Source: Halochromatium glycolicum (lineage in GTDB: Bacteria; Pseudomonadota; Gammaproteobacteria; Chromatiales; Chromatiaceae). From it: a DNA stretch of 55,455 bases. Location of the stretch: assembly GCF_016584085.1 (NCBI RefSeq), contig NZ_NRSJ01000034.1:1-55455 (forward strand), given 5' to 3'. Positions within the stretch are counted from its first letter, which is position 1. Each line of letters begins with the position of its first letter. The position numbers and the translations under genes were made by a program. The notes beneath the pieces are model-generated. The model had not been told where the DNA came from. It worked only from the letters and a program-made list of their open reading frames with translations, and searched no databases. Positions 24,732-33,656 of this stretch are shown one piece after another.

Positions 24732-25802
24732 TTAGAGCACGACCGTCTTCGCAGCTGCGCCGGGGTCCTCGCGCACGAGTCTTGGCACCAGATAGCCTGG
24801 CAGCCGGCCGCGCAGCGCCGACATCAGCGCTCGCGCTTCGGGCGCGGGGACATCGAAGTGTGCGGCGCCGCTGACCGGGTCGAGCAGGTGTAAGTAGTAG
24901 GGCAGAACACCGGCGTCGAACAGGGCCTCGGAGAGCGCGGCCAGCGTATCGCCGTCATCGTTGACGCCGCGCAGCAGCACGCTCTGATTCAGCAGCATCG
25001 CCGGAACCTCCCGCAATGCGGCGAGCGCCCGCCGCGCGTCCATGTCGATCTCGGCGGGATGATTGATATGGACGACGGCAATCAGATCCAGGCGGCTGGC
25101 GGCGAGCCTGTCGCAGAGGGCGCGGGTGATCCGGCTCGGCAGGATGCTCGGGATTCGCGTGTGCAGACGCAGCCGCTTGAGACCAGGTTGCTGCTCGAGT
25201 GCGTTGATCAGTTCCGCGAGCACGCGGTCATCGAGCATCAGCGGATCGCCGCCGCTTAGGATGACCTCGTTGATCTCCGGGGTGGTCGCAAGCGCGGCCA
25301 GCGCGCCGGCGAAGCGGTCGCGCTGCGCGCTCCCGTCGCGATAGGCGAAGTGTCTGCGAAAGCAATAGCGGCAGTGCACCGCGCAGGCGCCCGTAGCGAT
25401 CAGCAGCGCGCGTCGGGCGTACTTTTGCAACAACCCGGTTGCGCGCCTTGCGGCGACGTCCCCGACCGGGTCGGTCACGAAGCCCTCTTTCGGCTGCGCT
25501 TCAGCAGCGCTTGGCAGCACTTGGCGAAGCAGCGGGTCGTGCGGGTCGCCGCGCTGCATCAGCGAAGCGAAGCGGCGCGGGACCAGTAGCGGAAAGCCCT
25601 GAGGTCCTTGCTGGGCCTGATCGCGCGGGGCCAGTAGCCCCGCGCTGATCTGCTCAGGCGTGATCGCGAGGTAATCCAGCAGCGCGCGGGTGTCGGTGAA
25701 GGCGTCCCTGAGCTCCCGCCGCCAATGCTCTGCTGCCGCCTCCAGACCTGCCATCACTGCCGCCTTCGCGCTACCATTAGGGGTTTGGTTTCCGTCCGGC
25801 AT
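24732..25802 (-). CDS. epmB: EF-P beta-lysylation protein EpmB (lysine 2,3-aminomutase type)
   Basis: 356 aa. A radical SAM enzyme that converts (S)-alpha-lysine to (R)-beta-lysine for attachment to elongation factor P. It shows the [4Fe-4S] motif ACAVHCRYCFRRHF (C140, C144, C147), NEVILSGGDPLML, LHTRIPSILPSRI, LLNQSVLLRGVNDD and LPYYLHLLDPVSGAAHF. The candidate PLP lysine is K351 near the end (GAAAKT), the position where aminomutases have GGGGK. It is divergent from efp with 79 bp between, and epmA lies beyond efp. The three genes form the complete EF-P lysylation set. Confidence 0.95.
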   Translation of the reverse strand: MPDGNQTPNGSAKAAVMAGLEAAAEHWRRELRDAFTDTRALLDYLAITPEQISAGLLAPRDQAQQGPQGFPLLVPRRFASLMQRGDPHDPLLRQVLPSAAEAQPKEGFVTDPVGDVAARRATGLLQKYARRALLIATGACAVHCRYCFRRHFAYRDGSAQRDRFAGALAALATTPEINEVILSGGDPLMLDDRVLAELINALEQQPGLKRLRLHTRIPSILPSRITRALCDRLAASRLDLIAVVHINHPAEIDMDARRALAALREVPAMLLNQSVLLRGVNDDGDTLAALSEALFDAGVLPYYLHLLDPVSGAAHFDVPAPEARALMSALRGRLPGYLVPRLVREDPGAAAKTVVL

Positions 25803-25881
25803 CGGCGCCTGTTCGTTTGTTCGTTCATCGCTGCTGGGCTGAACATCGCATTGATCGCACGATGCACTGCAAGAGGATCTG

Positions 25882-26454
25882 ATGGCAAGTTACAAGACCA
25901 ACGAGTTCAAGGGCGGGCTCAAGATCATGCTCGATGGTGATCCGTACACCATCGTCGAGAACGAGTTCGTCAAGCCTGGAAAAGGCCAGGCGTTCAATCG
26001 CGTGAAGGTTCGCAACCTGAAGACCGGACGCGTGGTCGAGCGCACCTTCAAGTCCGGTGAATCGGTCGAAGCGGCAGACGTCCACGAGACCGAGCTGCAG
26101 TATCTCTACAACGACGGCGAGCTGTGGCATTTCATGGACCCGACCAGCTTCGAGCAGCTCACCGCCGATGAGGCGGCGCTCGGCGAGGCGGCGAAATGGA
26201 TCAAGGAGCAGGATATGTGCGCGGTCACGCTCTATAACGGCCAGCCGATCAGCGTTGAGGCGCCAAGCTTCGTCGTCCTGGAGATCACCGAGACCGATCC
26301 CGGGCTCAAGGGCGATACCTCCGGCGGCGGTGGCAAGCCGGCGACGCTCGAGACCGGGGCGGTGGTCAACGTCCCACTGTTCGTCCAGACCGGAGAGATG
26401 ATCAAGGTCGATACCCGCACCGGCTCCTATGTCTCGCGCGCCAAAGACGACTGA
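25882..26454 (+). CDS. efp: elongation factor P
   Basis: 190 aa, the standard length. EF-P binds between the P and E sites of the ribosome and relieves stalling at polyproline. The modified residue K34 sits in KPGKGQAF (31-38). [28 protein letters not shown] forms the typical last domain (about 160-188). The presence of K34 with epmB upstream and epmA downstream indicates beta-lysylation rather than rhamnosylation, which uses Arg. Confidence 0.98.
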   Translation: MASYKTNEFKGGLKIMLDGDPYTIVENEFVKPGKGQAFNRVKVRNLKTGRVVERTFKSGESVEAADVHETELQYLYNDGELWHFMDPTSFEQLTADEAALGEAAKWIKEQDMCAVTLYNGQPISVEAPSFVVLEITETDPGLKGDTSGGGGKPATLETGAVVNVPLFVQTGEMIKVDTRTGSYVSRAKDD

Positions 26455-26498
26455 GCGCTGCGGGCGCTGGCGCGGCACCAAGTCGCTCAGCCTAAGAA

Positions 26499-26559
26499 GG
26501 CCCTATCAAAATGCCCGGCTGCTAGCCCGCACAAATGGCTGATTTGTTAGGCCATAGGG
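26499..26559 (+). repeat. short inverted-repeat element, copy 1
   Basis: Starts GGCCCTATCAAAATGCCC and ends TGTTAGGCCATAGGG; the two ends are imperfect inverted repeats (GGCCCTATCA against the complement of TGTTAGGCC). The 12 bp GCCCTATCAAAA and the closing TGTTAGG recur, in reverse orientation, in the element at 35748-35828. The pair looks like a small REP- or MITE-type family. Confidence 0.55.
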
Positions 26560-26618
26560 AGCATTCGGTGAGTGCTTTTAAGGTGCTCAGTCGCAGGCCC
26601 TCAGGCCCCGGTCCCGCC

Positions 26619-26674
26619 GGTCCTAGGCACCAGGTCCTAGGCATCAGGTCCTAGGCATCAGGCCCTCGGCATCA
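26619..26674. repeat. 14-bp tandem repeat, about four copies
   Basis: Units of about AGGTCCTAGGCATC. TCCTAGG recurs at 26621, 26635 and 26649, and a diverged unit (CCCTCGG) starts at 26663. No spacers separate them, so this is not a CRISPR array. Confidence 0.85.
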
Positions 26675-26863
26675 TGTGTTCCACGCCCGTCGCGACAGGG
26701 ACGCGAGTGAAGCCGATCGCCGAGTGGCTCTGCTCTGGCGCAAGGGTTGGCGGGCCACAGTCGTCACGATGCGCCTAAGCCGCCTGATGCATTCACCCGA
26801 GCTCGCTGATCCCATACCAATGGACCCCGAACTGCCGGCCCCGCTGCGGCATCGGGGGGGGCG

Positions 26864-27844
26864 ATGACCATTCAGCCCTGGCAGCCGAGCGCTGGGCGAG
26901 ATGTCCTGCGTGCACGCGCCCGGATGCTGCAGCGCTTGCGTGCGTTCTTTGCCGAGCGTGGCGTGTTGGAGGTCGAAACCCCGGTGCTGTCCCGAGCCGC
27001 GGTGACCGATCCGGCGCTCGCGTCGCTCACTACAGCCTGGGCTGGCTCAGCGGGGACCCAGAGCGAGCGCCTGTATCTGCAGACCTCGCCAGAACTGCCG
27101 ATGAAGCGGCTGGTGGCCGCTGGCAGCGGGCCGATCTATCAGGTCTGCAAGGTGTTCCGCGACGGCGAGCGCGGCCGCAGGCACCATCCGGAATTCAGCC
27201 TGCTCGAATGGTATCGGCCTGGATGGACACTCGATGCGCTGATCGACGAGGTCGCCGATCTGGTGCGTTGGCTGCTGGAACGGCCGGCACTCGGGGTCGA
27301 GATCGTCCGTTATCGCGACCTGTTTCGCGAGCATCTCGATGTCGATCCCTGGTGCGCAGAGGTCGATGCGCTCAAGGCTGCAGGTCGGCTGGCGGGCCTG
27401 GGCGGCTGCGACCGGCTGGAGCTGGATCGTGACGGCTGGCTAGACCTGCTGATGAGCCGCTGTTTGGAGCCCATGCTCGGCCGCGACCGCATGACCTTCC
27501 TGCGCGATTATCCGCCCAGCCAGGCTGCTTTGGCCCGGCTGGACCCAGGGCCTCCCAGTGTTGCGGCGCGCTTCGAGCTCTATCTCGACGGCATGGAACT
27601 GGCCAACGGCTTCGATGAGCTGACCGATGCGCAGCCGCAGCGGGCGCGCTTCGCAGCCGATCTGGACAAGCGGCGCGAGGCTGGTCTGCCGCAGCCGCCG
27701 CTCGACGAGGCATTCCTGGCTGCGCTGGAATCAGGCATGCCGCCGACGGCCGGTGTGGCACTGGGTCTCGATCGGCTGCTAATGTGTAAGCTCGGTGCAG
27801 AGCATATCGACGCGGTGCTCGCGTTTCCGGTCGAGCGTGCCTGA
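26864..27844 (+). CDS. epmA: EF-P lysine-lysyltransferase EpmA (GenX/PoxA)
   Basis: 326 aa, a class II lysyl-tRNA synthetase paralog without the N-terminal tRNA-binding domain. It activates beta-lysine and transfers it to EF-P. Class II motifs are GVLEVETPVLSRAAVTDP (motif 1 area), QTSPELPMKRLVAAG, IYQVCKVFRDGERGRRHHPE then FSLLEWYR (motif 2), ELYLDGMELANGFDELTD, and GVALGLDRLLM (motif 3). The Gly-rich run before the ATG serves as ribosome site. It belongs functionally with efp and epmB. Confidence 0.96.
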   Translation: MTIQPWQPSAGRDVLRARARMLQRLRAFFAERGVLEVETPVLSRAAVTDPALASLTTAWAGSAGTQSERLYLQTSPELPMKRLVAAGSGPIYQVCKVFRDGERGRRHHPEFSLLEWYRPGWTLDALIDEVADLVRWLLERPALGVEIVRYRDLFREHLDVDPWCAEVDALKAAGRLAGLGGCDRLELDRDGWLDLLMSRCLEPMLGRDRMTFLRDYPPSQAALARLDPGPPSVAARFELYLDGMELANGFDELTDAQPQRARFAADLDKRREAGLPQPPLDEAFLAALESGMPPTAGVALGLDRLLMCKLGAEHIDAVLAFPVERA

Positions 27845-27912
27845 CGGGCGGGTGATGGCTACATCGCAATCGCAATAGCGCGATCGGCGATCCAATGGAC
27901 GCTGCGCTGGAT

Positions 27913-28857
27913 TCAGGCTCGCGCGGTTGCCGGCGCCTCGGTCTGCCCGATCGAACCGCCAACACGGACCTGGGCGCCTGGCCTCAGCGACGAGGTCCAA
28001 GCGACGGCATCGGCGCCGAACAACAGGATCACGGTCGAGCCCATGTTGAAGCGGCCGAGCTCGTCGCCGCGCGCGAGCCGAATCGGCTCCGGCCCCGCCT
28101 CGGTGACGGTAATGGTCTTGATCCGTGGCGGCGTCATCTTGCCGGCCCAGACCGTCTCGATGCTGCCGACGAAGATCGCGCCCACCAGGACCAGGGCCAT
28201 CGGCCCGGCTGCGGTCTCGAACAGACAGACGACACGCTCATTGCGGGCGAACAGCCCCGGCACGCCGGCGACGGTGGTCGGATTGACGCTGAACAGCCGG
28301 CCCGGGACCTGAATGGTCCGGACCAGCTCGCCGCTGACCGGCATGTGGATGCGATGATAATCGCGCGGCGACAGATAGACCGTGGCGAAGCGCCCGTCGC
28401 GGAAGCGTCCCGCGAGCGAGGCATCGCCGCCGAGCAGGCTGTCGAGCCGATAGCGCTGCCCCTTGGCCTGCAGCAGCTGCTCGGCGCGGATCGCGCCGAC
28501 CTCGCTGACCCGTCCGTCGACCGGGCAGGCGATCGCGTCCGCCGCCTCTGGCATGAGGCGCATGCCGGGGCGCAGTGCGCGCGTGAAGAAGGCATTGAAG
28601 GTCGGGTAGGCGCTTGGGCTCGGTTCGGCTGCCTCTGCCAGATCGACCCGGAACAGCCGCGCATAGACTCGGATCACCCAGGGCAGCAGCCATGGCAGCC
28701 GGCGGCGGGTCAGCCAGTGCATCGCGTTCGACAGCGTGTGCTGCGGCAGTCCGTATTGCAACAGCACGAAGAGCCGTTCGCCGACACCAGTGAAGCCGGG
28801 GTTGTCGGTCGCGGATCGCTTAGCCACCGTCGCGCTCGGCCGCAGACGTGAAGGCAT
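27913..28857 (-). CDS. psd: phosphatidylserine decarboxylase proenzyme
   Basis: 314 aa from ATG 28857; a TTG at 28881 would add eight residues. Psd makes phosphatidylethanolamine at the inner membrane. The proenzyme cuts itself at the Ser of a GST motif to form a pyruvoyl group. Here it is FNMGSTVILLF, Ser about 274. Other family segments are LQYGLPQHTLSNAMHWLTR, FNAFFTRALRPGMR, CPVDGRVSEVGAI and YLSPRDYHRIHMPVSGEL. The E. coli motif is LGST; MGST is a mild variation. The 5' end overlaps the upstream SCO-like gene by 38 bp, so the two are likely translated from one message. Confidence 0.94.
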   Translation of the reverse strand: MPSRLRPSATVAKRSATDNPGFTGVGERLFVLLQYGLPQHTLSNAMHWLTRRRLPWLLPWVIRVYARLFRVDLAEAAEPSPSAYPTFNAFFTRALRPGMRLMPEAADAIACPVDGRVSEVGAIRAEQLLQAKGQRYRLDSLLGGDASLAGRFRDGRFATVYLSPRDYHRIHMPVSGELVRTIQVPGRLFSVNPTTVAGVPGLFARNERVVCLFETAAGPMALVLVGAIFVGSIETVWAGKMTPPRIKTITVTEAGPEPIRLARGDELGRFNMGSTVILLFGADAVAWTSSLRPGAQVRVGGSIGQTEAPATARA

Positions 28858-29473
28858 CCGGCCGCTCGGCCAAGCGCCCAAGGTCTTCCGCGATCTGCGC
28901 GGCGGGTTGGCTGCCTGGGAACAGTGCCACCAGACGTGCCTGGGGGCCGATCAGAAAGAGCGTCGGCGGCAGCTCATCGCCATCCTCCTGAGCGTCGCCG
29001 CTGGCTCCCATCGCCTGCCGTAAGCGCCCGAGCTCGGCCTGGCTGGTGCTGAGCACGAAGAGGTTCGGCGTCAGGCGTTCGAGATCCCGGGCGAGACCGG
29101 GGACGTCATCGGCGCTGACGAGCAGGAGCCGCAACTGCTCGCGTAGATCGGGCTGATCGGCGGTGCGGTTCCAGACCGCGATCAAGCGCGCGACGCCGCG
29201 ATGCCCGCGTGCACTTCCGGGCCGGCCGAACGCGAGCAACGACCAGGGCGTCTCTAGATCATCGGTCGTGAACTGTCCGCGCGGCCCCCGCAAGGCGATC
29301 TCCGGAAGCACAACCGACGGGCTCAGCAAGACCCCAGCGATCTGTGGCGGTCCCTCCTGCGCGCGCTGGTATTGATTGCCCCACTGATAGCCGACCAGGA
29401 ACAGCCCGACGGCGGCGACTGCCATGACCACCCGCACGAGCAGCGGCCGCGGAGAATGGGAACGACTGGCCAC
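28820..29473 (-). CDS. membrane-anchored SCO/thioredoxin-fold-like protein without copper ligands
   Basis: 217 aa with a GTG start at 29473. One helix near the N-terminus (LLVRVVMAVAAVGLFLVGYQ) anchors it to the inner membrane with the rest in the periplasm. The body resembles SCO1/SenC proteins: PEIALRGPRGQFTTDDL, WSLLAFGRPGSARGHRGV, RLLLVSADDVPGLARDLERL and PPTLFLIGPQARLVALFPGS. At the CxxxC position it has GRPGSARG, so neither copper cysteine is present and a copper chaperone role is unlikely. It overlaps the start of psd. The family call rests on overall pattern only. Confidence 0.65.
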   Translation of the reverse strand: MASRSHSPRPLLVRVVMAVAAVGLFLVGYQWGNQYQRAQEGPPQIAGVLLSPSVVLPEIALRGPRGQFTTDDLETPWSLLAFGRPGSARGHRGVARLIAVWNRTADQPDLREQLRLLLVSADDVPGLARDLERLTPNLFVLSTSQAELGRLRQAMGASGDAQEDGDELPPTLFLIGPQARLVALFPGSQPAAQIAEDLGRLAERPDAFTSAAERDGG

Positions 29474-29619
29474 GGATCAGGTTGTGCTGAGCCGGGTTAT
29501 GCTGGACCTTGATCGGTTGCAAGGCGACAGCCCGGAGGCGGCCATGCAGGACGAGCTGAGGCCGGGTAATGTGAGGCCGTTAGAGGTCAGGCCGCCCCGG
29601 GAACTGCTCAGTGCGCTTG

Positions 29620-30807
29620 TCATTGCGAAAGGGCCTGCTGCGCCTGAGCGAGCGCCGCGGTTGTATCGACACGCTGACCCAACTCGTTCAGGATAGCGCC
29701 CAAGGCGCTGATACAGAGCAGGATGTTCTCGGCGCGGCTGGAGAAGCCCATCAGGCCGATGCGCCAGACCTTGCCCGCGAAGTCGCCGAGTCCAGCGCCG
29801 ATTTCCAGGTTGTAGCGCTCGAGCAGCAGACGCCGGACGCTGGCGTCGTCGACGCCTCCTGGGATCGAGACCGCATTGAGCTGCGGCAGGCGCTCGTCTG
29901 CAGGTACGACCAGCTCCAGCCCGAGGGCCTCGAGTCCGTCGCGCAGCGCAATGTGGTGTTGCTGATGCCGCGCCCAAGCCTTCTCCAGACCCTCTTCGGT
30001 CAGCATCAGCAATGCCTCGTGCAGCCCATAGAGCGCGTTCACTGGTGCGGTGTGGTGATAGCTGCGCCGGTTGCCGCCATCGCTGGTCCAATAGCCGAGC
30101 ACCAGATTCAGGTCCAGGAACCAGCTCTGGACCGGCGTCTCGCGCGCCTTGATCTTCGCGACCGCGCGCTCGTTGAGGCTGATCGGCGCGAGTCCTGGCG
30201 TGCAAGAGAGGCACTTCTGACTGCCGGCGTAGACCGCATCGACTCCCCAGCCGTCGACCTCGAGCGGGGAGCCGCCGAGCGCGGTGACTGCGTCGACGAT
30301 CGTCAGGCAATCGTAGCGATGTGCGAGTCCGACGAGCTGGCCGGTATCGGAACTGGCGCCGGTCGAGGTCTCGGCCTGGACGAAGGCGACGATCCGCGCC
30401 TCGGGGTGCTGCTTCAGTGCATCCTCGAGCCGATTCGGATCGACTGCGCGGCCCCAGGGTGAGTCGACCCGGACCAGTTTGCCACCGGCGCGGGTGACGT
30501 TCTCGCACATCCGGCCGCCGAATACCCCGTTCACACAGACGATCACGGTGTCACCAGGCTCGACCAGGTTGACGAAGCAGGTCTCCATCCCAGCCGAGCC
30601 GGGCGCCGAGACCGGCATGGTTAGCGCGTTCTCGGTCCGAAAGGCCGTGCGCAGCAGGTCCTTGATCTCCTCCATCATCGCGACAAACCGCGGATCGAGA
30701 TGGCCGATCGTCGGTCGCGCCAGCGCCGACAGCACCCGCGGGTGGACATCGGCGGGGCCGGGCCCCATCAGGGTACGTACAGGAGGCTGGAACGATGTGG
30801 GAATCAT
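29620..30807 (-). CDS. alanine-glyoxylate / serine-pyruvate type aminotransferase
   Basis: 395 aa from ATG 30807 (GGAA about 8 nt upstream); the open frame reaches 30891. A fold-type I PLP enzyme of the SGAT/AGXT group, acting on glyoxylate with alanine or serine as amino donor. Signatures are [90 protein letters not shown], and [20 protein letters not shown] carrying the PLP lysine. The length is normal. It lies alone, divergent from msrB. The exact amino donor cannot be set from sequence. Confidence 0.9.
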   Translation of the reverse strand: MIPTSFQPPVRTLMGPGPADVHPRVLSALARPTIGHLDPRFVAMMEEIKDLLRTAFRTENALTMPVSAPGSAGMETCFVNLVEPGDTVIVCVNGVFGGRMCENVTRAGGKLVRVDSPWGRAVDPNRLEDALKQHPEARIVAFVQAETSTGASSDTGQLVGLAHRYDCLTIVDAVTALGGSPLEVDGWGVDAVYAGSQKCLSCTPGLAPISLNERAVAKIKARETPVQSWFLDLNLVLGYWTSDGGNRRSYHHTAPVNALYGLHEALLMLTEEGLEKAWARHQQHHIALRDGLEALGLELVVPADERLPQLNAVSIPGGVDDASVRRLLLERYNLEIGAGLGDFAGKVWRIGLMGFSSRAENILLCISALGAILNELGQRVDTTAALAQAQQALSQ

Positions 30808-30957
30808 GGCAATTTCCAGATGGGATGGCGAGCGTTTCGACATCGAGCGGGATGGCCGGCGAGTATAACGACGCCCAGAGCGGCCTCTCAACCGCGGCTG
30901 TACCGCACCGACGGGCGCTCACGGCCGACATTTGATGCTGAGATCAGGAGCCGAAAG

Positions 30958-31365
30958 ATGGCTAACGATATTGAGAAGATCGAAAAGACCGAAGCCGAGT
31001 GGCGCGCCTCATTGTCCGCCGAGCAATACCGTGTGCTCCGTCAGCACGGTACTGAGCCGGCCTTTACCGGTGCCTATTACGCCAACAAGGACCCGGGTCG
31101 CTACCGATGCGCTGCCTGCGGCGCCGCATTGTTCGGCTCTGGCGAAAAGTTCGACTCCGGCACCGGCTGGCCAAGCTTCTTCGCACCCCTGGACGAATCC
31201 GCAGTCGAGACCGAGACGGACCGCAGCCACGGCATGGCCCGCACCGAGGTCCACTGTGCGCGCTGTGGCTCGCATCTCGGTCATGTGTTCCCAGACGGGC
31301 CGAAGCCGACCGGACTGCGCTACTGCATCAATTCGGTGTCGCTCGAGTTCGAGCCGGAAGGATAA
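30958..31365 (+). CDS. msrB: peptide-methionine (R)-S-oxide reductase
   Basis: 135 aa from ATG 30958 (GGAG at 8-nt spacing); the frame extends upstream without a good start. MsrB repairs methionine-R-sulfoxide with thioredoxin. It has two zinc CxxC pairs (CAACG and CARCG), [35 protein letters not shown] and the catalytic cysteine in [11 protein letters not shown]. No signal peptide is present, so it is cytoplasmic. The gene is divergent from the aminotransferase. Confidence 0.97.
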   Translation: MANDIEKIEKTEAEWRASLSAEQYRVLRQHGTEPAFTGAYYANKDPGRYRCAACGAALFGSGEKFDSGTGWPSFFAPLDESAVETETDRSHGMARTEVHCARCGSHLGHVFPDGPKPTGLRYCINSVSLEFEPEG

Positions 31366-31513
31366 GGCGATCTCGGTCGCCTCTCATAGGGAGTTGCCGG
31401 TCTTTGCCCCGCCTTCTTTCTGGTGCCGTCGGCCACAGGGCATCAGCGATGCTGCCAACGACAGCAATCAGCAGTCGCTATCGGCCGCAACCGGCCCGGA
31501 CAGAGGTTCTGGA

Positions 31514-31819
31514 TCAGCTGCCTGCGACACCGTTGAGCCGGGTCCCAGCGGTGGCGGACTGCTCCAGCTCCGCGGACGACGCATAGGCCTCGACCTGCGC
31601 TCCCGAGATCCTGAGAATCGATCCATCGTGGAAGCAGATTGTTCTCGGGCCAGCGGGCTCGGCGTGGTCCAGCTCTGGCTGCAAAAGTCTGGCGCGCGCA
31701 ATGGCGTCATCGACGTCGTCCGCTATCCGAAGGATCTGCTGCGCAAGCAGCGCACGCTTCTCCTGTGAATCCCTTGGCATCGGTCGCGGTCCTGAGCGAT
31801 GGTGATAGGCGAAACGCAT
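31514..31819 (-). CDS. small hypothetical protein
   Basis: 101 aa from the ATG at 31819, chosen because GGGGAG lies about 9 nt upstream; the frame reaches 31843. The N-terminal half is helical and charged (QEKRALLAQQILRIADDVDD, AIARARLLQPELDHAE). The second half reads like a short strand pair (RTICFHDGSILRISGAQVEAY). No family was recognised. It is convergent with msrB. Confidence 0.5.
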   Translation of the reverse strand: MRFAYHHRSGPRPMPRDSQEKRALLAQQILRIADDVDDAIARARLLQPELDHAEPAGPRTICFHDGSILRISGAQVEAYASSAELEQSATAGTRLNGVAGS

Positions 31820-32144
31820 GCGATGACTCCCCACGGTAAACATCGTTCAATGCTGCCGGAGGGGCCGAGATGGCCTCGCGAGGCCGATACGCCCACATGA
31901 CGGCAGTGCATCCACCTCAGATTCTGCGCGCTCGGGGTCAGTTGATCTGTGCCCTGCTGCTCAGAATCCACTCGACGCAGGGGAAACGAGTCGCAACGTC
32001 GGATCGGATCGCGAGATGAGCAAGCCGATCCGGATTACCCGGGCTGCTGTTCGGCGGTACGATACGCTCAAGAATCGAAGCTCGGCGGCGGTCATTGGCG
32101 GGCGTCGCGGCTGGCATCTGGAAACTCGACCTTGGGATCTGGCG
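31820..32144. other. intergenic region before the PBP4-type gene
   Basis: About 325 bp between the small hypothetical gene and the carboxypeptidase. The carboxypeptidase frame is open from 32016, but the signal peptide begins at 32145. No RNA gene or clear promoter was seen. Confidence 0.35.
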
Positions 32145-33368
32145 GTGATCACTTCTTACAGACCCATTCTGCGTTTGGCGCTTGGCTCGGTGTCGGCTGC
32201 GTTGGTTGCGATGGCGCTAGCCGGAGTGGCTGCAGCTGACCCGGTTGCGTGGGTGTCAGCGATGCCGAATGCCAGCCTGGCGGTCAGCGATGGCAGGCGT
32301 CTAGTGATCGCCGAGCGGCCCGACCGGGCGCTGATACCCGCCTCGACGATGAAGCTGATCATCGCGCTGGCGGCGATTGAGCGCTGGGGGCTCGCGCATC
32401 GATTCGAGACTAGGTTCTATCAGGATGCAGCGGACCGGCTCTGGATTCGCGGGGGCGGTGATCCCTATCTGGTCTCCGAAGAGCTCGATCGGGTCGTGCA
32501 GGGGCTGAAGGCAGCGGGCGTGCGGTCGGTGGCCGGGATCGGGCTCGATGCCGAGCTGTTCGGCACCGAGGTCATGATCCCGGGGCGCTCGTCGAGCAAC
32601 AATCCCTATGACGCGCCGGTCACGGCGCTGGCGGTCAACTTCAATACCGTCAGCCTGCTGGTCTCCGGCGGACGCGTCGAGAGCGCTGAGCCGCAGACAC
32701 CGCTCACCGCAACCGCCGAGCGGATCGGGCGCGGGCTCGGTCCCGGCCGACATCGTGTCAATCTCGGCGACAGCGAGAGGGCGTTGGCCCATTTCGGGGA
32801 GCTGATCCAGGCGAAGCTGCGGCAGGGTGGGATCACTGTGGCGGGCCCGGTCGAGATCGGCGCCGTGCCGCGCTCGGCGACAGGCGTCTACACCCATCGC
32901 AACGGCCTGACGCTGGAGACGGTGCTCGCGAACATGCTCGAGTACTCGACCAACTTCATCGCCAATGACCTGTTCCTGCTGTTGGGCGAGCAGAACGGGC
33001 GGGCGAGCATGGCGCGCTCGCAGCGTGCCCTGGAGCAGTGGGCGCGCAGGACCTTCGGCTGGCGCGATGTTCGCATCGAGGACGGCGCCGGCCTTTCGCG
33101 CGGGAACCAGCTCAGCGCGCGGCAGCTGCTCGATGTGCTCGAGCGGCTGCGGCCGCACCGCCAGCTGCTGCCGCAGCAGGACGATGAGCCGGCGGTGCGG
33201 GCTAAGACCGGCACCCTGACCGGTGTGAGCACCTACGCCGGCTTCGTGCGCCGCGGCCGCGAGTGGTTCCCGTTCAGTCTGATGATCAACCAGCCGGTTG
33301 CCTACGGCCTGCGTCTGCAGCTGGCCAGTGAGCTCGCCCGCAGCCCGACATTGGGCGCATGGCAATGA
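32145..33368 (+). CDS. dacB: D-alanyl-D-alanine carboxypeptidase/endopeptidase (PBP4 type)
   Basis: 407 aa from GTG 32145 (GGGA about 10 nt upstream), where a Sec signal peptide starts (ILRLALGSVSAALVAMALAG). Peptidase S13 family; it trims or cleaves peptidoglycan crosslinks in the periplasm. All three active-site motifs are present: SxxK in PASTMKLIIALAAIERWG, SxN in EYSTNFIANDLFLLLGEQ, and KTG in RAKTGTLTGVSTYAGFV. It is slightly shorter than E. coli DacB, mostly in the inserted domain between SxxK and SxN. Confidence 0.92.
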   Translation: MITSYRPILRLALGSVSAALVAMALAGVAAADPVAWVSAMPNASLAVSDGRRLVIAERPDRALIPASTMKLIIALAAIERWGLAHRFETRFYQDAADRLWIRGGGDPYLVSEELDRVVQGLKAAGVRSVAGIGLDAELFGTEVMIPGRSSSNNPYDAPVTALAVNFNTVSLLVSGGRVESAEPQTPLTATAERIGRGLGPGRHRVNLGDSERALAHFGELIQAKLRQGGITVAGPVEIGAVPRSATGVYTHRNGLTLETVLANMLEYSTNFIANDLFLLLGEQNGRASMARSQRALEQWARRTFGWRDVRIEDGAGLSRGNQLSARQLLDVLERLRPHRQLLPQQDDEPAVRAKTGTLTGVSTYAGFVRRGREWFPFSLMINQPVAYGLRLQLASELARSPTLGAWQ

Positions 33369-33575
33369 GCAATGGTTGCCCGGCCATCAGGTGCGGACGC
33401 CGAGCGGTCGCGCCGAGCGGCCGATGAGGCGTATCCTGGAGCAGCGCTGAGGCCATTGTTTGGCCCGCTGCTCGGCATCCGCTGGGCTGATTCGTAGGCC
33501 TGTTTGCGGTTGAAACAGACCTCTGCCGGCGCAAGGTCAACGCCCTAGCCAGTCTATGCATTGGTACGAGCGGCG

Positions 33576-33598
33576 TTGACAAGCTGGCGCTAGCGCCA
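33576..33598 (+). promoter_or_regulatory. possible promoter/operator upstream of FKBP gene
   Basis: A TTGACA at 33576-33581 is followed after 3 bp by the perfect 14-bp palindrome TGGCGCTAGCGCCA (33585-33598). No good -10 hexamer is spaced correctly. The site lies 58 bp before the FKBP start and may be an operator. Confidence 0.35.
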
Positions 33599-33656
33599 CG
33601 ACGCCAGGCCTGACGTGCCTTCATCCACTCCTCCTCATCATCATCGGAGATTTTTC

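Larger units (their letters stand above)
26455..26863. other. intergenic region between efp and epmA with repeats
   Basis: About 410 bp. It begins with a weak inverted repeat (CTGAGCG at 26451, CGCTCAG at 26484), a possible terminator of efp. Then come a short inverted-repeat element (26499-26559) and a 14-bp tandem array (26619-26674). A small open frame at 26676-26867 shows nothing recognisable. A promoter for epmA is expected but not identified. Confidence 0.5.

Noticed and set aside
26619..26674. CRISPR array
   Set aside because: The 14-bp units are contiguous, without spacers or cas genes.
26676..26867. Small open frame overlapping the epmA start
   Set aside because: It has a GTG start without ribosome site and no recognisable features.
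28820..29473. Copper chaperone SCO1
   Set aside because: The two copper-binding cysteines are absent.
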